A stretch of DNA of 64,000 bases, from NCBI GenBank assembly GCA_016892645.1, contig JAFEMX010000013.1, forward strand, positions 1-64,000, given 5' to 3'. A program made the position numbers and the translations under genes. Source of the stretch: Micrococcaceae bacterium RIT 802. Lineage in GTDB: Bacteria; Actinomycetota; Actinomycetes; Actinomycetales; Micrococcaceae. The notes under the pieces were generated by a model, which was not told the DNA's origin, did not search any database, and saw only the letters and a program-made list of their open reading frames with translations. Within the stretch, counting starts at the first letter, position 1; the number at the start of each line of letters is the position of its first letter. This document shows positions 39,443-48,019 of the stretch, one piece after another.

Positions 39443-40864
39443 ATGACCCATTATGACCTGGCCATCGTCGGATCCGGCTCCGGGAACTCGCTGATCACGC
39501 CGTATTGGGACGGCAGGAAGGTCGCGCTGATCGATGCCGGGACCTTTGGCGGAACCTGCCTGAACGTGGGGTGCATCCCCACGAAGATGTTCGTCTATCC
39601 CGCCACCCTGGGTGCATCGACGGGGCAGGCGGGCCGGCTCGGGGTCGACCTGGAGCGCCGGGGCACGGACTGGGAGGGCATCCGCGACCGGGTCTTCGGA
39701 CGCATCGATGCCATCTCGGCCGACGGCCTGCGGTACCGCGACCGGGAGCTGGACAACGTGGACGTCTACCAGGAGACCGTGGCGATGCGGGATCCGCACA
39801 CGCTCGTCACCGATTCCGGCCAGGTCATCACAGCGGACCAGGTCGTCCTGGCTTCCGGTTCACGCGCGGTGTTGCCCGATGTCCCCGGCGTCGACTTGCC
39901 CCAGGTCCACACCTCGGACACGGTCATGCGGCTGGATGCGCTGCCGGAGCGGGTGCTCATCGTGGGAGGGGGCTTCATTGCCGCCGAATTCGCCCATGTC
40001 TTCCACGGGCTGGGCTCCCTGGTCACCCAGGTCAACCGTTCCGGTGCCCTGCTGCGCCACCATGACGAGGAGATCTCCCGCCGATTCACGGAGGCGGCCC
40101 GGCAGCGCTGGGAGGTGGTGCTCGACCACGCCTTGACATCGATCACCGAGAACGACGACGGGACCGTCACCGGCCACTTCGAACAGGAGGGCAAGGCACT
40201 CGAGGTGCGTGCCGACGTCGTGCTCCTGGCAACGGGGCGGATGCCGAATTCCGATCGGCTCGACGCGGCGGCCGCCGGCCTCGACCTGGAGGAGGACGGA
40301 CGGCTGGCGGTGGACGAATACCAGCGGGTCCTCTCCGCGGGCGCTCCTGTGGAGGGCTGCTATGCGCTCGGGGATGCATCCAACGAATACCAGCTCAAGC
40401 ACGTGGCGAACCGCGAAGCACGCGTCGTGGCCCATAACTTGGAGCACCCGGAGGCCTTGCGGGCCACCGACCGGACGGCGGTGCCCGCTGCCGTCTTCTC
40501 CGACCCGCAGATCGCCGCCGTCGGACTCACCGAGGCCCAGGCCCGGGAACGGTCCGGCGACCCGGACGACGTCGTTGCCGTCGTGCAGGAATTCGGGTCC
40601 ACGGCCTACGGATGGGCCATGGAGGATGAGGAAGGCGTCGTGAAGCTCGTCGCCTCGCGCTCCACCGGGAAGCTGCTCGGTGCGCACATCATGGGGCACG
40701 AGGCCTCGATGCTCATCCAGCCGCTCATCCAGGCCATGGCCACCGGGCTCGGGGTCGTGGAGATGGCGCGCGGCCAGTACTGGATCCACCCGGCGTTGAC
40801 CGAGGTCGTGGAGAACGCGTTGCTGGGCCTGGATCTCCCACAGGGCGCGGGCGCTCCGCTCTAG
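39443..40864 (+). CDS. mtr: Mycothione reductase
   Basis: A 473-residue flavin disulfide reductase that keeps mycothiol reduced with NADPH. FAD site LAIVGSGSGNSLI, redox pair in GGTCLNVGCIPTKMFVYPAT, NAD(P)H site VLIVGGGFIAAEFAHVFHGL, FAD-2 CYALGDASNEYQLKHVANRE and the C-terminal His in WIHPALTEVVENALL. Mycothiol is specific to Actinomycetota, which supports the assignment of the window. Starts 4 bp after the upstream ATPase gene. Confidence 0.93.
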   Translation: MTHYDLAIVGSGSGNSLITPYWDGRKVALIDAGTFGGTCLNVGCIPTKMFVYPATLGASTGQAGRLGVDLERRGTDWEGIRDRVFGRIDAISADGLRYRDRELDNVDVYQETVAMRDPHTLVTDSGQVITADQVVLASGSRAVLPDVPGVDLPQVHTSDTVMRLDALPERVLIVGGGFIAAEFAHVFHGLGSLVTQVNRSGALLRHHDEEISRRFTEAARQRWEVVLDHALTSITENDDGTVTGHFEQEGKALEVRADVVLLATGRMPNSDRLDAAAAGLDLEEDGRLAVDEYQRVLSAGAPVEGCYALGDASNEYQLKHVANREARVVAHNLEHPEALRATDRTAVPAAVFSDPQIAAVGLTEAQARERSGDPDDVVAVVQEFGSTAYGWAMEDEEGVVKLVASRSTGKLLGAHIMGHEASMLIQPLIQAMATGLGVVEMARGQYWIHPALTEVVENALLGLDLPQGAGAPL

Positions 40865-40886
40865 GCGGGCACCGCCCCGCTGCAGT

Positions 40887-41249
40887 TCAGCTGACGCGGG
40901 GGAGCGGGGTTTCGGGTCCGAGGGCGGAGCCATCGGCGGTCCCCGCGGCAGGGCCCTTCAGTTCGATGAAGAGGGTGTGCGTCGGGGTCTCGCCGATGTT
41001 CTCGCCGGCATGGCGCTGCGCGGCCAGCCAGATGGCCTGGCCCGCATCCAATTCCGTCTCGAAGGTGCGGTCGCCGATGCTCAGGCGCCGACGGAATCCC
41101 GATAGCGTGACCATGACGCTGTTGGGGTGCTCGTGGGGCGTCGTCCGCGTTCCGGGGACGTCGGTGTACTCGAGGACCCGGACGAACTCGTTTTCCCACA
41201 TGAGCCGATAATGATCGGGGTTGCTGCCCACCGGATCGTCGTTGACCAT
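40887..41249 (-). CDS. Small cupin-domain protein
   Basis: A 120-residue single-domain cupin. Motif 1 is reduced to TPHEHPNSVMVTLSGFRRRL (two His) and motif 2 is QAIWLAAQRHAGENIG. Metal binding is likely but no substrate is known. The gene stands alone on the minus strand between convergent mtr and the ligase. Confidence 0.8.
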   Translation of the reverse strand: MVNDDPVGSNPDHYRLMWENEFVRVLEYTDVPGTRTTPHEHPNSVMVTLSGFRRRLSIGDRTFETELDAGQAIWLAAQRHAGENIGETPTHTLFIELKGPAAGTADGSALGPETPLPRVS

Positions 41250-41302
41250 GACCCCAGGATACGCCGTGCCCTCCCGGGGCGATAGGCCGGGAGGGGCAGC
41301 CG

Positions 41303-43114
41303 TCAGGCCGGCTTTTTCGCCGAGTAGATTTCCTCGACGACCGTCTCGAAGTCCTTGAGCACCTGGCCGCGCTTGACCTTCAGCGACGGGGTGAGATGGC
41401 CCGAGGCCTCGGAGAAGTCAGTGGGCACGATCCGGAACGACTTGATGGACTCGGCATGGGAAACCGACTGGTTGGCCTTGTCGATGACCGCCTGGATGGC
41501 GTCCCGGATTTCCGGGCGCCCGGCGGCCTCCTCCACGGAGAGCCCGCCCAGCTGGTTGCGGCCCAGCCACCCCGGCAGCGCCTCGGCGTCGAGGGTGACC
41601 AGCGCGGCGATGAACGGGCGGTTGTCGCCGATGACCAGGCATTGGGAGACCAGCACGTCGGCGCGGATCTGGTCCTCGAGGAGCCCGGGGACGACGTTCT
41701 TGCCGCCGGCGGTGACGATGATTTCCTTCTTGCGGCCGGTGATCCGCAGGAAACCAGCGGCGTCGAGTTCTCCGATGTCGCCGGTGCGGAACCAATCGCC
41801 GTCGAAGGCCTCGTCCCGCAGGTCCGGGCGATTGTGGTAGCCGCGCATCACGCAGACGCCCCGGGTGAGGATTTCGCCGTCGTCCGCGATCTTGACGGCA
41901 TTGCCCGGAAGCGGTGTGCCCACGGATCCGATCTTGAGCCGGCGCGGGGTGTTCACGGTGATCGGCGCGGTGGTCTCGGTCAGGCCGTAGCCCTCGAGGA
42001 TCATCAGGCCGATGCCGTGGAAGAAGTGCCCCAGGCGTTCGCCCAGCGGGCCACCGCCGGAGACCGCGTACTCGATGCGGCCTCCCATGGCCTCGCGGAT
42101 CTTGCCGAACACCAGCTGGTCAAACAGGCGGTGGCGCAATTTCAGGCCCAGCGGGATCTTTCCGGCCTGTTCCGCGCGGGACCAGGCCTCGGCCGCGCGG
42201 GCCGCGGCGTGGAAGATCCTGGACTTGAGGTTGCCGCCGTCTTCGGCCTTGAGCATCGAGGAGTTGTAGACCTTTTCGAACACGCGCGGGACGGCCAGGA
42301 TGAACGTCGGCTTGAAGCCCTGCAGGTCTCCGAGCAGGTTCTTGATGTCCGGGGTATGGGCGACCTTGGCACCGCCGGCGACGCAGAGCACCGAGATGAA
42401 GCGGGCAAAGACATGGGCCAGCGGCAGGAACATGATCGTCGATGCCCCCTCGTGCACGCATTCGGGTAGTGCGGCCTGCGCATTGCGGCTGAGTTCGACG
42501 AAGTTGAGGTGGGTGAGTTCGCAGCCCTTCGGGCGCCCGGTGGTTCCGGACGTGTAGATGATGGTGGCCACACTGTCCAGGTGCAGGGAGGAACGGCGTT
42601 CCTCGAGCTGTTCGTCACTGACGTCGGCCCCGGCCTCGCGCAGGGCGTCGAGCCCGTCCCCGTCCATCTGCCACACGGAGCGGACGTCGTCCAGCTGTTC
42701 CTGGAGGGCTGCCTGGCGGATGACGTTCTCGTGGTGGGCCGATTCGACGATGACCGCGCCGGCGGTGGAGTCGCCCAGGATCCAGGCGACCTGGCTGGGG
42801 GAGGAGGTCTCGTAGACCGGAACGGAGATGCACCCGGCGAACCAGATCGCGAAATCGACCAGCGCCCATTCGTACCGGGTCCGCGACATGATGCCGATCC
42901 GGGCACCCGGTTCGAGGCCCGCGGCGATCAGGCCCTTGGCCAGGGCCGACGCATCGGCGGCGAACTCCCGCGCCGAGACGTCGATCCACCCGCCGCGGCC
43001 GTCGGGCCGGGAGAACAGCAGGGGATTGGACCCGGCCGCCTGTTCCAGGACGAAATCAGTCGTATTGGACGTCGCCGGGCTGACCACGAGCGGGGGTACG
43101 CTGAACTCTCGCAC
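41303..43114 (-). CDS. Long-chain fatty-acid-CoA ligase (FadD15-like)
   Basis: A 603-residue AMP-dependent ligase: ATIIYTSGTTGRPKGCELTH, LEGYGLTETTAPITV, DWFRTGDIGEL and ITGRKKEIIVTAGGKNVVPG; the C-terminal KVKRGQVLKDF region has the conserved Lys. The long insertion LKSRIFHAAARAAEAW is typical of the long-chain FACL branch and FadD15 of mycobacteria. GTG start with GAGGAGC upstream. Divergent from glucokinase across an inverted repeat. Confidence 0.92.
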   Translation of the reverse strand: MREFSVPPLVVSPATSNTTDFVLEQAAGSNPLLFSRPDGRGGWIDVSAREFAADASALAKGLIAAGLEPGARIGIMSRTRYEWALVDFAIWFAGCISVPVYETSSPSQVAWILGDSTAGAVIVESAHHENVIRQAALQEQLDDVRSVWQMDGDGLDALREAGADVSDEQLEERRSSLHLDSVATIIYTSGTTGRPKGCELTHLNFVELSRNAQAALPECVHEGASTIMFLPLAHVFARFISVLCVAGGAKVAHTPDIKNLLGDLQGFKPTFILAVPRVFEKVYNSSMLKAEDGGNLKSRIFHAAARAAEAWSRAEQAGKIPLGLKLRHRLFDQLVFGKIREAMGGRIEYAVSGGGPLGERLGHFFHGIGLMILEGYGLTETTAPITVNTPRRLKIGSVGTPLPGNAVKIADDGEILTRGVCVMRGYHNRPDLRDEAFDGDWFRTGDIGELDAAGFLRITGRKKEIIVTAGGKNVVPGLLEDQIRADVLVSQCLVIGDNRPFIAALVTLDAEALPGWLGRNQLGGLSVEEAAGRPEIRDAIQAVIDKANQSVSHAESIKSFRIVPTDFSEASGHLTPSLKVKRGQVLKDFETVVEEIYSAKKPA

Positions 43115-43158
43115 GGTGTGCTCCTCTGCTTCAGTAGATATTCACCTATGGATCTCTG

Positions 43159-43221
43159 ACGATCGGGATCGTTGATCCAAGCATAGTGGGTTGCATCACT
43201 AACGTACTCGCTAGTAACTTA
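43159..43221. promoter_or_regulatory. Divergent regulatory region, fadD-type ligase / glucokinase
   Basis: Two dyads: ACGAT-CGGG-ATCGT (43159-43172) and TAACGTACT-CGCT-AGTAACTTA (43200-43221, 7 of 9 positions symmetrical). The second looks like a TetR-type operator, a class that often controls fatty-acid genes in actinobacteria. Confidence 0.4.
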
Positions 43222-43254
43222 TGGTCCCAATCGGATCACGGAAAGGTCGGTGCC

Positions 43255-44235
43255 ATGCCCCACGGTCGGAGCAGCGGATTGGCCATCGGTCTGGATATCG
43301 GCGGCACGAAGATCGCCGCCGGCGTCGTCGATGCCGCGGGCCACATCCTGCAGCGGGAGCGCGCGGCCACACCGGGTTCCAGCCCCGAGCTGGTCGAGCA
43401 GACCGTGGTGGACCTCGTGACGAGCCTGCGCCGCGGGGCCCCCGATGCACCCGTCGGGGTCGGGGCGGCCGGCTGGATGAACCCGGAAACCGGGACGGTG
43501 CTGTTCAGCCCCCATCTGGCGTGGCGGAACGAACCCCTGCGCGACCGGCTCGTCGCGGTGCTCGACGGCCCGATCAGCGTGGCGAACGATGCCGATGCGG
43601 CCGGATGGGCGGAATACCGGTTCGGTGCCGGGCAGGACGAACCAAATCTGGTGTGCCTGACGTTGGGCACCGGTATCGGCGGGTCGCTGGTCTCCGACGG
43701 GCAGCTGCGTCGGGGCCGTTTCGGCCTGGCGGGGGAATTCGGGCATCAGGTCATCGTGCCGGGGGGCCACCGGTGCGAATGCGGCAACCGCGGATGCTGG
43801 GAACAATATGCCTCCGGCAACGCGCTGGGTCGCGAGGGCCGTGAACTGGCCCGCGCCAATTCCCCGGTGGCGCACACCCTGCTCGACGCTGCCCACGGGG
43901 ATGTCGGGACGATCGACGGTGCACTGGTGACCGAACTGGCCGGGTCCGGCGATCCGGCCTGCCGTGAGATCGTCGCCGAAGCCGGATACTGGCTCGGGCT
44001 CGGGCTGGCCAACCTGGCCGCCGCCTTGGATCCCGGGACCTTCGTCATCGGTGGCGGCCTCGGTTCGGCGTCGGCCCAGCTGCTGGAGGAGGCGGAGGCC
44101 TCCTACCGACGCCACCTCACCGGCCGCGGATACCGGCCCTTCGCCCGGATCCGCCGGGCGGGGCTCGGTGCGGAAGCCGGGCTGGTCGGCGCCGCCGACC
44201 TGGCCCGCCGCGAAGCAGCCGAGGCCGCGCAATAG
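43255..44235 (+). CDS. glkA: ROK family glucokinase
   Basis: A 326-residue sugar kinase. ATP site IGLDIGGTKIAAGVVD, substrate segment VANDADAAGWAEYRFGAG, zinc motif HRCECGNRGCWEQYASG, and C-terminal LTGRGYRPFARIRRAGLGAE are close to Streptomyces GlkA. It makes glucose 6-phosphate and in Streptomyces also mediates carbon catabolite repression. ATG 43255 is preceded by GAAAGG; the frame is open upstream but across the operator. Confidence 0.9.
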   Translation: MPHGRSSGLAIGLDIGGTKIAAGVVDAAGHILQRERAATPGSSPELVEQTVVDLVTSLRRGAPDAPVGVGAAGWMNPETGTVLFSPHLAWRNEPLRDRLVAVLDGPISVANDADAAGWAEYRFGAGQDEPNLVCLTLGTGIGGSLVSDGQLRRGRFGLAGEFGHQVIVPGGHRCECGNRGCWEQYASGNALGREGRELARANSPVAHTLLDAAHGDVGTIDGALVTELAGSGDPACREIVAEAGYWLGLGLANLAAALDPGTFVIGGGLGSASAQLLEEAEASYRRHLTGRGYRPFARIRRAGLGAEAGLVGAADLARREAAEAAQ

Positions 44236-44263
44236 CGAGGACCCGCGCGGGAGCGGTGCGAAC

Positions 44264-44710
44264 TTAGACCCAGGCCCCGTCGTCGCCCTCGGCGCGATGC
44301 CGGGGCAGTCGGAAAGCCAGGTATCCTGCCGCTGCGACGAACACCACGCAGAGCCCGATCCACACGGGCATCGGTGCCGAGCGCCACAGGATCGTCACCA
44401 GCAGCAGGGCAATCGGCGCGCCGGCGGCACAGGTCCAGGCGAGGACCGTGACCGGGTTGCCCGACCCCAGGGCCGGGGGATCCTCCGGGGCCCACTCCTC
44501 CTCGGGCTCCTCGGCGACGGAGTAGTCCCGCGGCCCGCCCACCGGTGGTGCGGGCGCCTCCGGGGCCGGGGGGTCCTCGGACGGCTCGATGGCGGCCGCT
44601 TGTTCGGCCTCGATGTCCCGTCCGACGTCCTCGAGCCGGCTGACCAGGTCCTGCCAGGCGGCCTCGTCGGCAGCGCGGTCCCGCGGGGACCGGCGCTCGT
44701 CCTCACCCAT
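44264..44710 (-). CDS. Small membrane protein with acidic N-terminus
   Basis: A 148-residue protein. Residues 1-80 are acidic and Pro-rich (AEEPEEEWAPEDPPALGS); two transmembrane helices follow (VTVLAWTCAAGAPIALLLVT and MPVWIGLCVVFVAAAGYLAF). The ATG overlaps the end of the esterase gene by 8 bp. I do not recognise a family; actinobacteria have similar short DUF proteins. Confidence 0.78.
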   Translation of the reverse strand: MGEDERRSPRDRAADEAAWQDLVSRLEDVGRDIEAEQAAAIEPSEDPPAPEAPAPPVGGPRDYSVAEEPEEEWAPEDPPALGSGNPVTVLAWTCAAGAPIALLLVTILWRSAPMPVWIGLCVVFVAAAGYLAFRLPRHRAEGDDGAWV

Positions 44711-45491
44711 GGCCGTGTCCTCCCAAGCGGTCGAAGAAGGCGACCGATCCCGCGAAGATGGCATCGGCGTCGTAATCGAGGGTCGCCACATGCCGGCTGC
44801 GTTCCAGGAACCGCAGTTGCAGGCGCGGTACACCGGCGGGGTGCATGCCGACCAGCTCGCGGCGCAGCGCATCGATGCCACGTTCGGAGACAACGTGGTC
44901 GACCAGGGACCGGTAGGCAAGCACGGGGGCGCGCACAGTGTCGAGCCGGCGGCGGGTGGCGGAGATGAGCCGGCGGAGTTGATGCACGGCGGCGACCGGG
45001 GTCCGCGGGTAGGCCCCCTCGTCCTGACCGGGGCGGGCGATGTCGTTGGCGATCGCCGGGACCGAGGCGATGAAGCGCTTGAGCACCCCGGCCAGCGGCG
45101 CCGTGCGGTCGACCATGCTCAGCGCCGGGTTGACCAGCACGATGCCCGCGGGATCACGCCGGATGCCCAGGTGCAGCGCCAGCGTCCCGCCCATGGACAG
45201 CCCGGCGACGAAGACCTTGCGGTGCGTGGTGGCCAGCGCGTCGAATTCCGCCTCGACGGCCCGGGTCCACGACTCGTGCCCGGTGGCGGCCAGGTCCTCC
45301 CAGCGGGTGCCGTGCCCGGGCAGCACCGGGAGGGAGACGGTGTAGCCGGCCGCCAGCAGCGCGTCGGCCCACGGTCGCAGGCTGCGCGGGCCGGACGTGA
45401 ACCCGTGGATGAGCAGGACGGCATAGCCGTTGTCGCCGTGAACCCGGAAACCGTCGGCGGCGTTGGACGGGGCCAGGGCTGAGAATTCCAT
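44703..45491 (-). CDS. Alpha/beta-hydrolase (carboxylesterase/monoacylglycerol lipase type)
   Basis: A 262-residue hydrolase: oxyanion-hole strand YAVLLIHGFTSGPRSLRPWA, nucleophile elbow VFVAGLSMGGTLALHLGI, acid in YRSLVDHVV and His in ERSRHVATLDYDADAI. It resembles Est30-type carboxylesterases acting on short esters. ATG 45491 has GGGAG 5 bp upstream. Confidence 0.88.
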   Translation of the reverse strand: MEFSALAPSNAADGFRVHGDNGYAVLLIHGFTSGPRSLRPWADALLAAGYTVSLPVLPGHGTRWEDLAATGHESWTRAVEAEFDALATTHRKVFVAGLSMGGTLALHLGIRRDPAGIVLVNPALSMVDRTAPLAGVLKRFIASVPAIANDIARPGQDEGAYPRTPVAAVHQLRRLISATRRRLDTVRAPVLAYRSLVDHVVSERGIDALRRELVGMHPAGVPRLQLRFLERSRHVATLDYDADAIFAGSVAFFDRLGGHGHG

Positions 45492-45615
45492 GCCGCTCCC
45501 AAACAATCCGGGGTTGGTGCCCCGGGGTGGATATGTGCCTAGAGTAGAGCGTAACCGACATGGGGTCCGTACGCTGCGGGCGCCCGACGATCCGCCCGGC
45601 GGAAGGCTCCCACAC

Positions 45616-46527
45616 GTGTTTTATTGGTTCATGAAGCGGCTGCTCATCGCGCCGCTGGTCAACCTGCTGTTCCGGCCGTGGGTCAAGGGCATGTCCAACA
45701 TCCCGGCCGAAGGCGGGGCCATCCTCGCCAGCAACCACCTGTCCGTGTCCGACTCGATCTTCCTTCCCGTCGCGGTGGAGCGTCCCGTGGTCTTCCTGGC
45801 CAAGATGGAGTACTTCACCGGCAAGGGGCTCAAGGGCAAGGCCACCGCCCTCTTCTTCCGCCTGAGCAACCAACTGCCGATGGACCGTTCCGGCGGCGCC
45901 GCCTCGGCGAATTCGCTCGGTGCCGGCGAGCAGGCGCTGCTCGACGGGCAGCTGCTGGGCATCTACCCCGAGGGCACCCGCAGCCCCGACGGCCGGCTCT
46001 ACCGCGGCAAGGTCGGCGTCGCCAAGCTCGCCCTGTCCACCGGGGTCCCCGTCATCCCGGTCGCCATGATCGGCACCGACAAGGTCCAGCCCATCGGCAA
46101 GACCGTGCCGAACATCCGCCGGGTCGGCATGATCATCGGCGAGCCCCTGGACTTCTCGCGCTACGCGGGCATGGAGGACGACCGCTTCGTCCAGCGCTCG
46201 GTCACCGACGAGATCATGTACGCCCTCATGCGCCTCTCCGGCCAGGAATACGTCGACACCTACGCCTCGACGGTCAAGGCCAGGATCACCGCCGAACGCG
46301 TCGCCGATCGCAAGGCGGCCCGCGAGGCCCTCGCCGAAAACGCCAGGGCCCAGGTGCGCGCCACCGTCGACGCCGCCAAGAAGGAAGTCGAGCACATCCG
46401 CACACCGAAGGACGACGCGCCGGGGCCCGGCAACGACGAGGCACCGGAGACCGCAAGCGGGCACGACGCCGGTGCCTCCACCGGTGACGAGGAGCCTCCC
46501 GGGTCCGAAACTTTACGCGGGAAATAG
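45616..46527 (+). CDS. plsC: 1-acyl-sn-glycerol-3-phosphate acyltransferase
   Basis: A 303-residue membrane acyltransferase making phosphatidic acid. Motif I is ASNHLSVSDSIFLP (NHxxxxD), motif III IYPEGTRSPDGRLYRGK, motif IV VPVIPVAMIGTD. N-terminal VFYWFMKRLLIAPLVNLLF is a membrane anchor. The 60-residue C-terminal tail is charged and extra. GTG 45616 chosen: GGAAGG is near and homologues begin with FYWFMKR. Confidence 0.9.
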   Translation: MFYWFMKRLLIAPLVNLLFRPWVKGMSNIPAEGGAILASNHLSVSDSIFLPVAVERPVVFLAKMEYFTGKGLKGKATALFFRLSNQLPMDRSGGAASANSLGAGEQALLDGQLLGIYPEGTRSPDGRLYRGKVGVAKLALSTGVPVIPVAMIGTDKVQPIGKTVPNIRRVGMIIGEPLDFSRYAGMEDDRFVQRSVTDEIMYALMRLSGQEYVDTYASTVKARITAERVADRKAAREALAENARAQVRATVDAAKKEVEHIRTPKDDAPGPGNDEAPETASGHDAGASTGDEEPPGSETLRGK

Positions 46528-46548
46528 GGCGGCGGACCGACACCCGGC

Positions 46549-46563
46549 TACGCTGGTCGGGTG
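46549..46563 (+). promoter_or_regulatory. Candidate leaderless promoter of aroG
   Basis: TACGCT (46549-46554) lies 6 nt before GTG 46561 and no Shine-Dalgarno is present, the leaderless arrangement. Confidence 0.4.
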
Positions 46564-47961
46564 ACTGACACGACCCAGCCTTCCGTCCCCTTCCACACCC
46601 CGGTGCCCGGACCCGCAGCCGATCCAGGCCTGGACGCCTGGCGCAAGCTGCCGATCGCGCAGCAGCCGAGCTGGTCGGGTACCCCGGAACACGGCCGGGC
46701 CGTGGCCGAACTGGCGTCGCTGCCACCTCTGGTGTTCGCCGGCGAGGTCGACATCCTCCGCGAACGCCTCGCCGCCGCAGCCCAAGGCCACGCCTTCCTG
46801 CTCCAGGGCGGGGACTGCGCCGAAACGTTCGCCGCTGCCACCGCCGATCGCATCAGCGCCCGCGTGAAGACGATCCTGCAGATGGCCGTGGTGCTGACCT
46901 ATGGCGCATCGATGCCGGTGGTGAAGATGGGCCGCATGGCCGGCCAGTTCGCCAAGCCGCGTTCCTCCGATGACGAGACCCGAGACGGGGTGACGCTGCC
47001 TGCCTTCCGCGGGGACATCGTCAACGGGTTCGACTTCACCCCCGAATCCCGTCGGCACGATCCGGCACGGATGGTCAAGGCGTACAACACCTCGGCCGCC
47101 ACCCTCAACCTCATCCGCGCCTTCACCCAGGGCGGCTTCGCCGACCTGCGCAGCGTCCACAACTGGAACAAGGGCTTCCGCGCCAATCCCGCGCACGCCC
47201 AGTACGAGTCCTTGGCCGCCGAGATCGACCGTGCCGTGCGCTTCATGGACGCTTGCGGTGCCGACTTCGATGCGCTGAAGACCACCGAATTCTTCGCCAG
47301 CCACGAGGCCCTGCTGCTCGACTACGAGCGCGCCCTCACGCGCACCGATTCACGCACCGGCCAGCCCTACGACACGTCCGGCCACTTCCTCTGGATCGGG
47401 GAACGCACCCGCCAACTCGATGGCGCCCACGTGGACTTCCTGTCCCGGGTGCGCAACCCGCTGGGCGTGAAGCTCGGGCCGAACACCACGGGTGAAGACG
47501 CCCTGGCGCTGGTCGAGAAGCTGGACCCGAACCGCGAACCCGGCCGCCTGACCTTCATCACCCGCATGGGCGCCAAGAACATCCGCGAGAAGCTGCCGTC
47601 CATCGTCGAGAAGGTCACCGCTTCCGGGGCCCAGGTCCTCTGGGTCACCGACCCGATGCACGGCAACACCGTCACCAGCGAAAACGGCTACAAGACCCGC
47701 CGTTTCGACGACGTCATGGACGAGGTCCGCGGCTTCTTCGAAGTCCACAACTCGCTGGGAACCTACGCCGGCGGATTGCACGTGGAGATGACCGGCGACG
47801 ACGTGGCCGAATGCCTCGGCGGTGCCGATCCGATCCGCGCCGACCAGTTCGACGACCTCTATGAATCGGTGTGCGATCCCCGGCTGAACCACCGTCAGTC
47901 CCTGGAGATGGCCTTCCTGGTGGCCGGCGCATTGGCCGGGCGCAAGCCGCGCAACGACTGA
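46561..47961 (+). CDS. aroG: 3-deoxy-7-phosphoheptulonate synthase, class II
   Basis: A 466-residue class II DAHP synthase, the first enzyme of the shikimate pathway (PEP plus erythrose 4-phosphate). AFLLQGGDCAETFA, MPVVKMGRMAGQFAKPRSS, FLWIGERTRQLDGAHVDFLS and VLWVTDPMHGNTVTSENGYK are signatures; the metal-binding Cys, His, Glu and Asp are visible. Same neighbourhood as Rv2178c. Its product feeds tyrA here among others. Confidence 0.95.
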   Translation: MTDTTQPSVPFHTPVPGPAADPGLDAWRKLPIAQQPSWSGTPEHGRAVAELASLPPLVFAGEVDILRERLAAAAQGHAFLLQGGDCAETFAAATADRISARVKTILQMAVVLTYGASMPVVKMGRMAGQFAKPRSSDDETRDGVTLPAFRGDIVNGFDFTPESRRHDPARMVKAYNTSAATLNLIRAFTQGGFADLRSVHNWNKGFRANPAHAQYESLAAEIDRAVRFMDACGADFDALKTTEFFASHEALLLDYERALTRTDSRTGQPYDTSGHFLWIGERTRQLDGAHVDFLSRVRNPLGVKLGPNTTGEDALALVEKLDPNREPGRLTFITRMGAKNIREKLPSIVEKVTASGAQVLWVTDPMHGNTVTSENGYKTRRFDDVMDEVRGFFEVHNSLGTYAGGLHVEMTGDDVAECLGGADPIRADQFDDLYESVCDPRLNHRQSLEMAFLVAGALAGRKPRND

Positions 47962-47977
47962 CTGGCGACGTCCGAAG

Positions 47978-48019
47978 GCTGCAGCCCCGGCGGGATTGAT
48001 CCGTCGGGGCTGCCTTTTT
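47978..48019 (+). terminator. Intrinsic terminator after aroG
   Basis: GCAGCCCCG (47981-47989) pairs with CGGGGCTGC (48005-48013), with extra CGG/CCG, followed by CTTTTTC. Lies between convergent aroG and the kinase gene. Confidence 0.88.
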
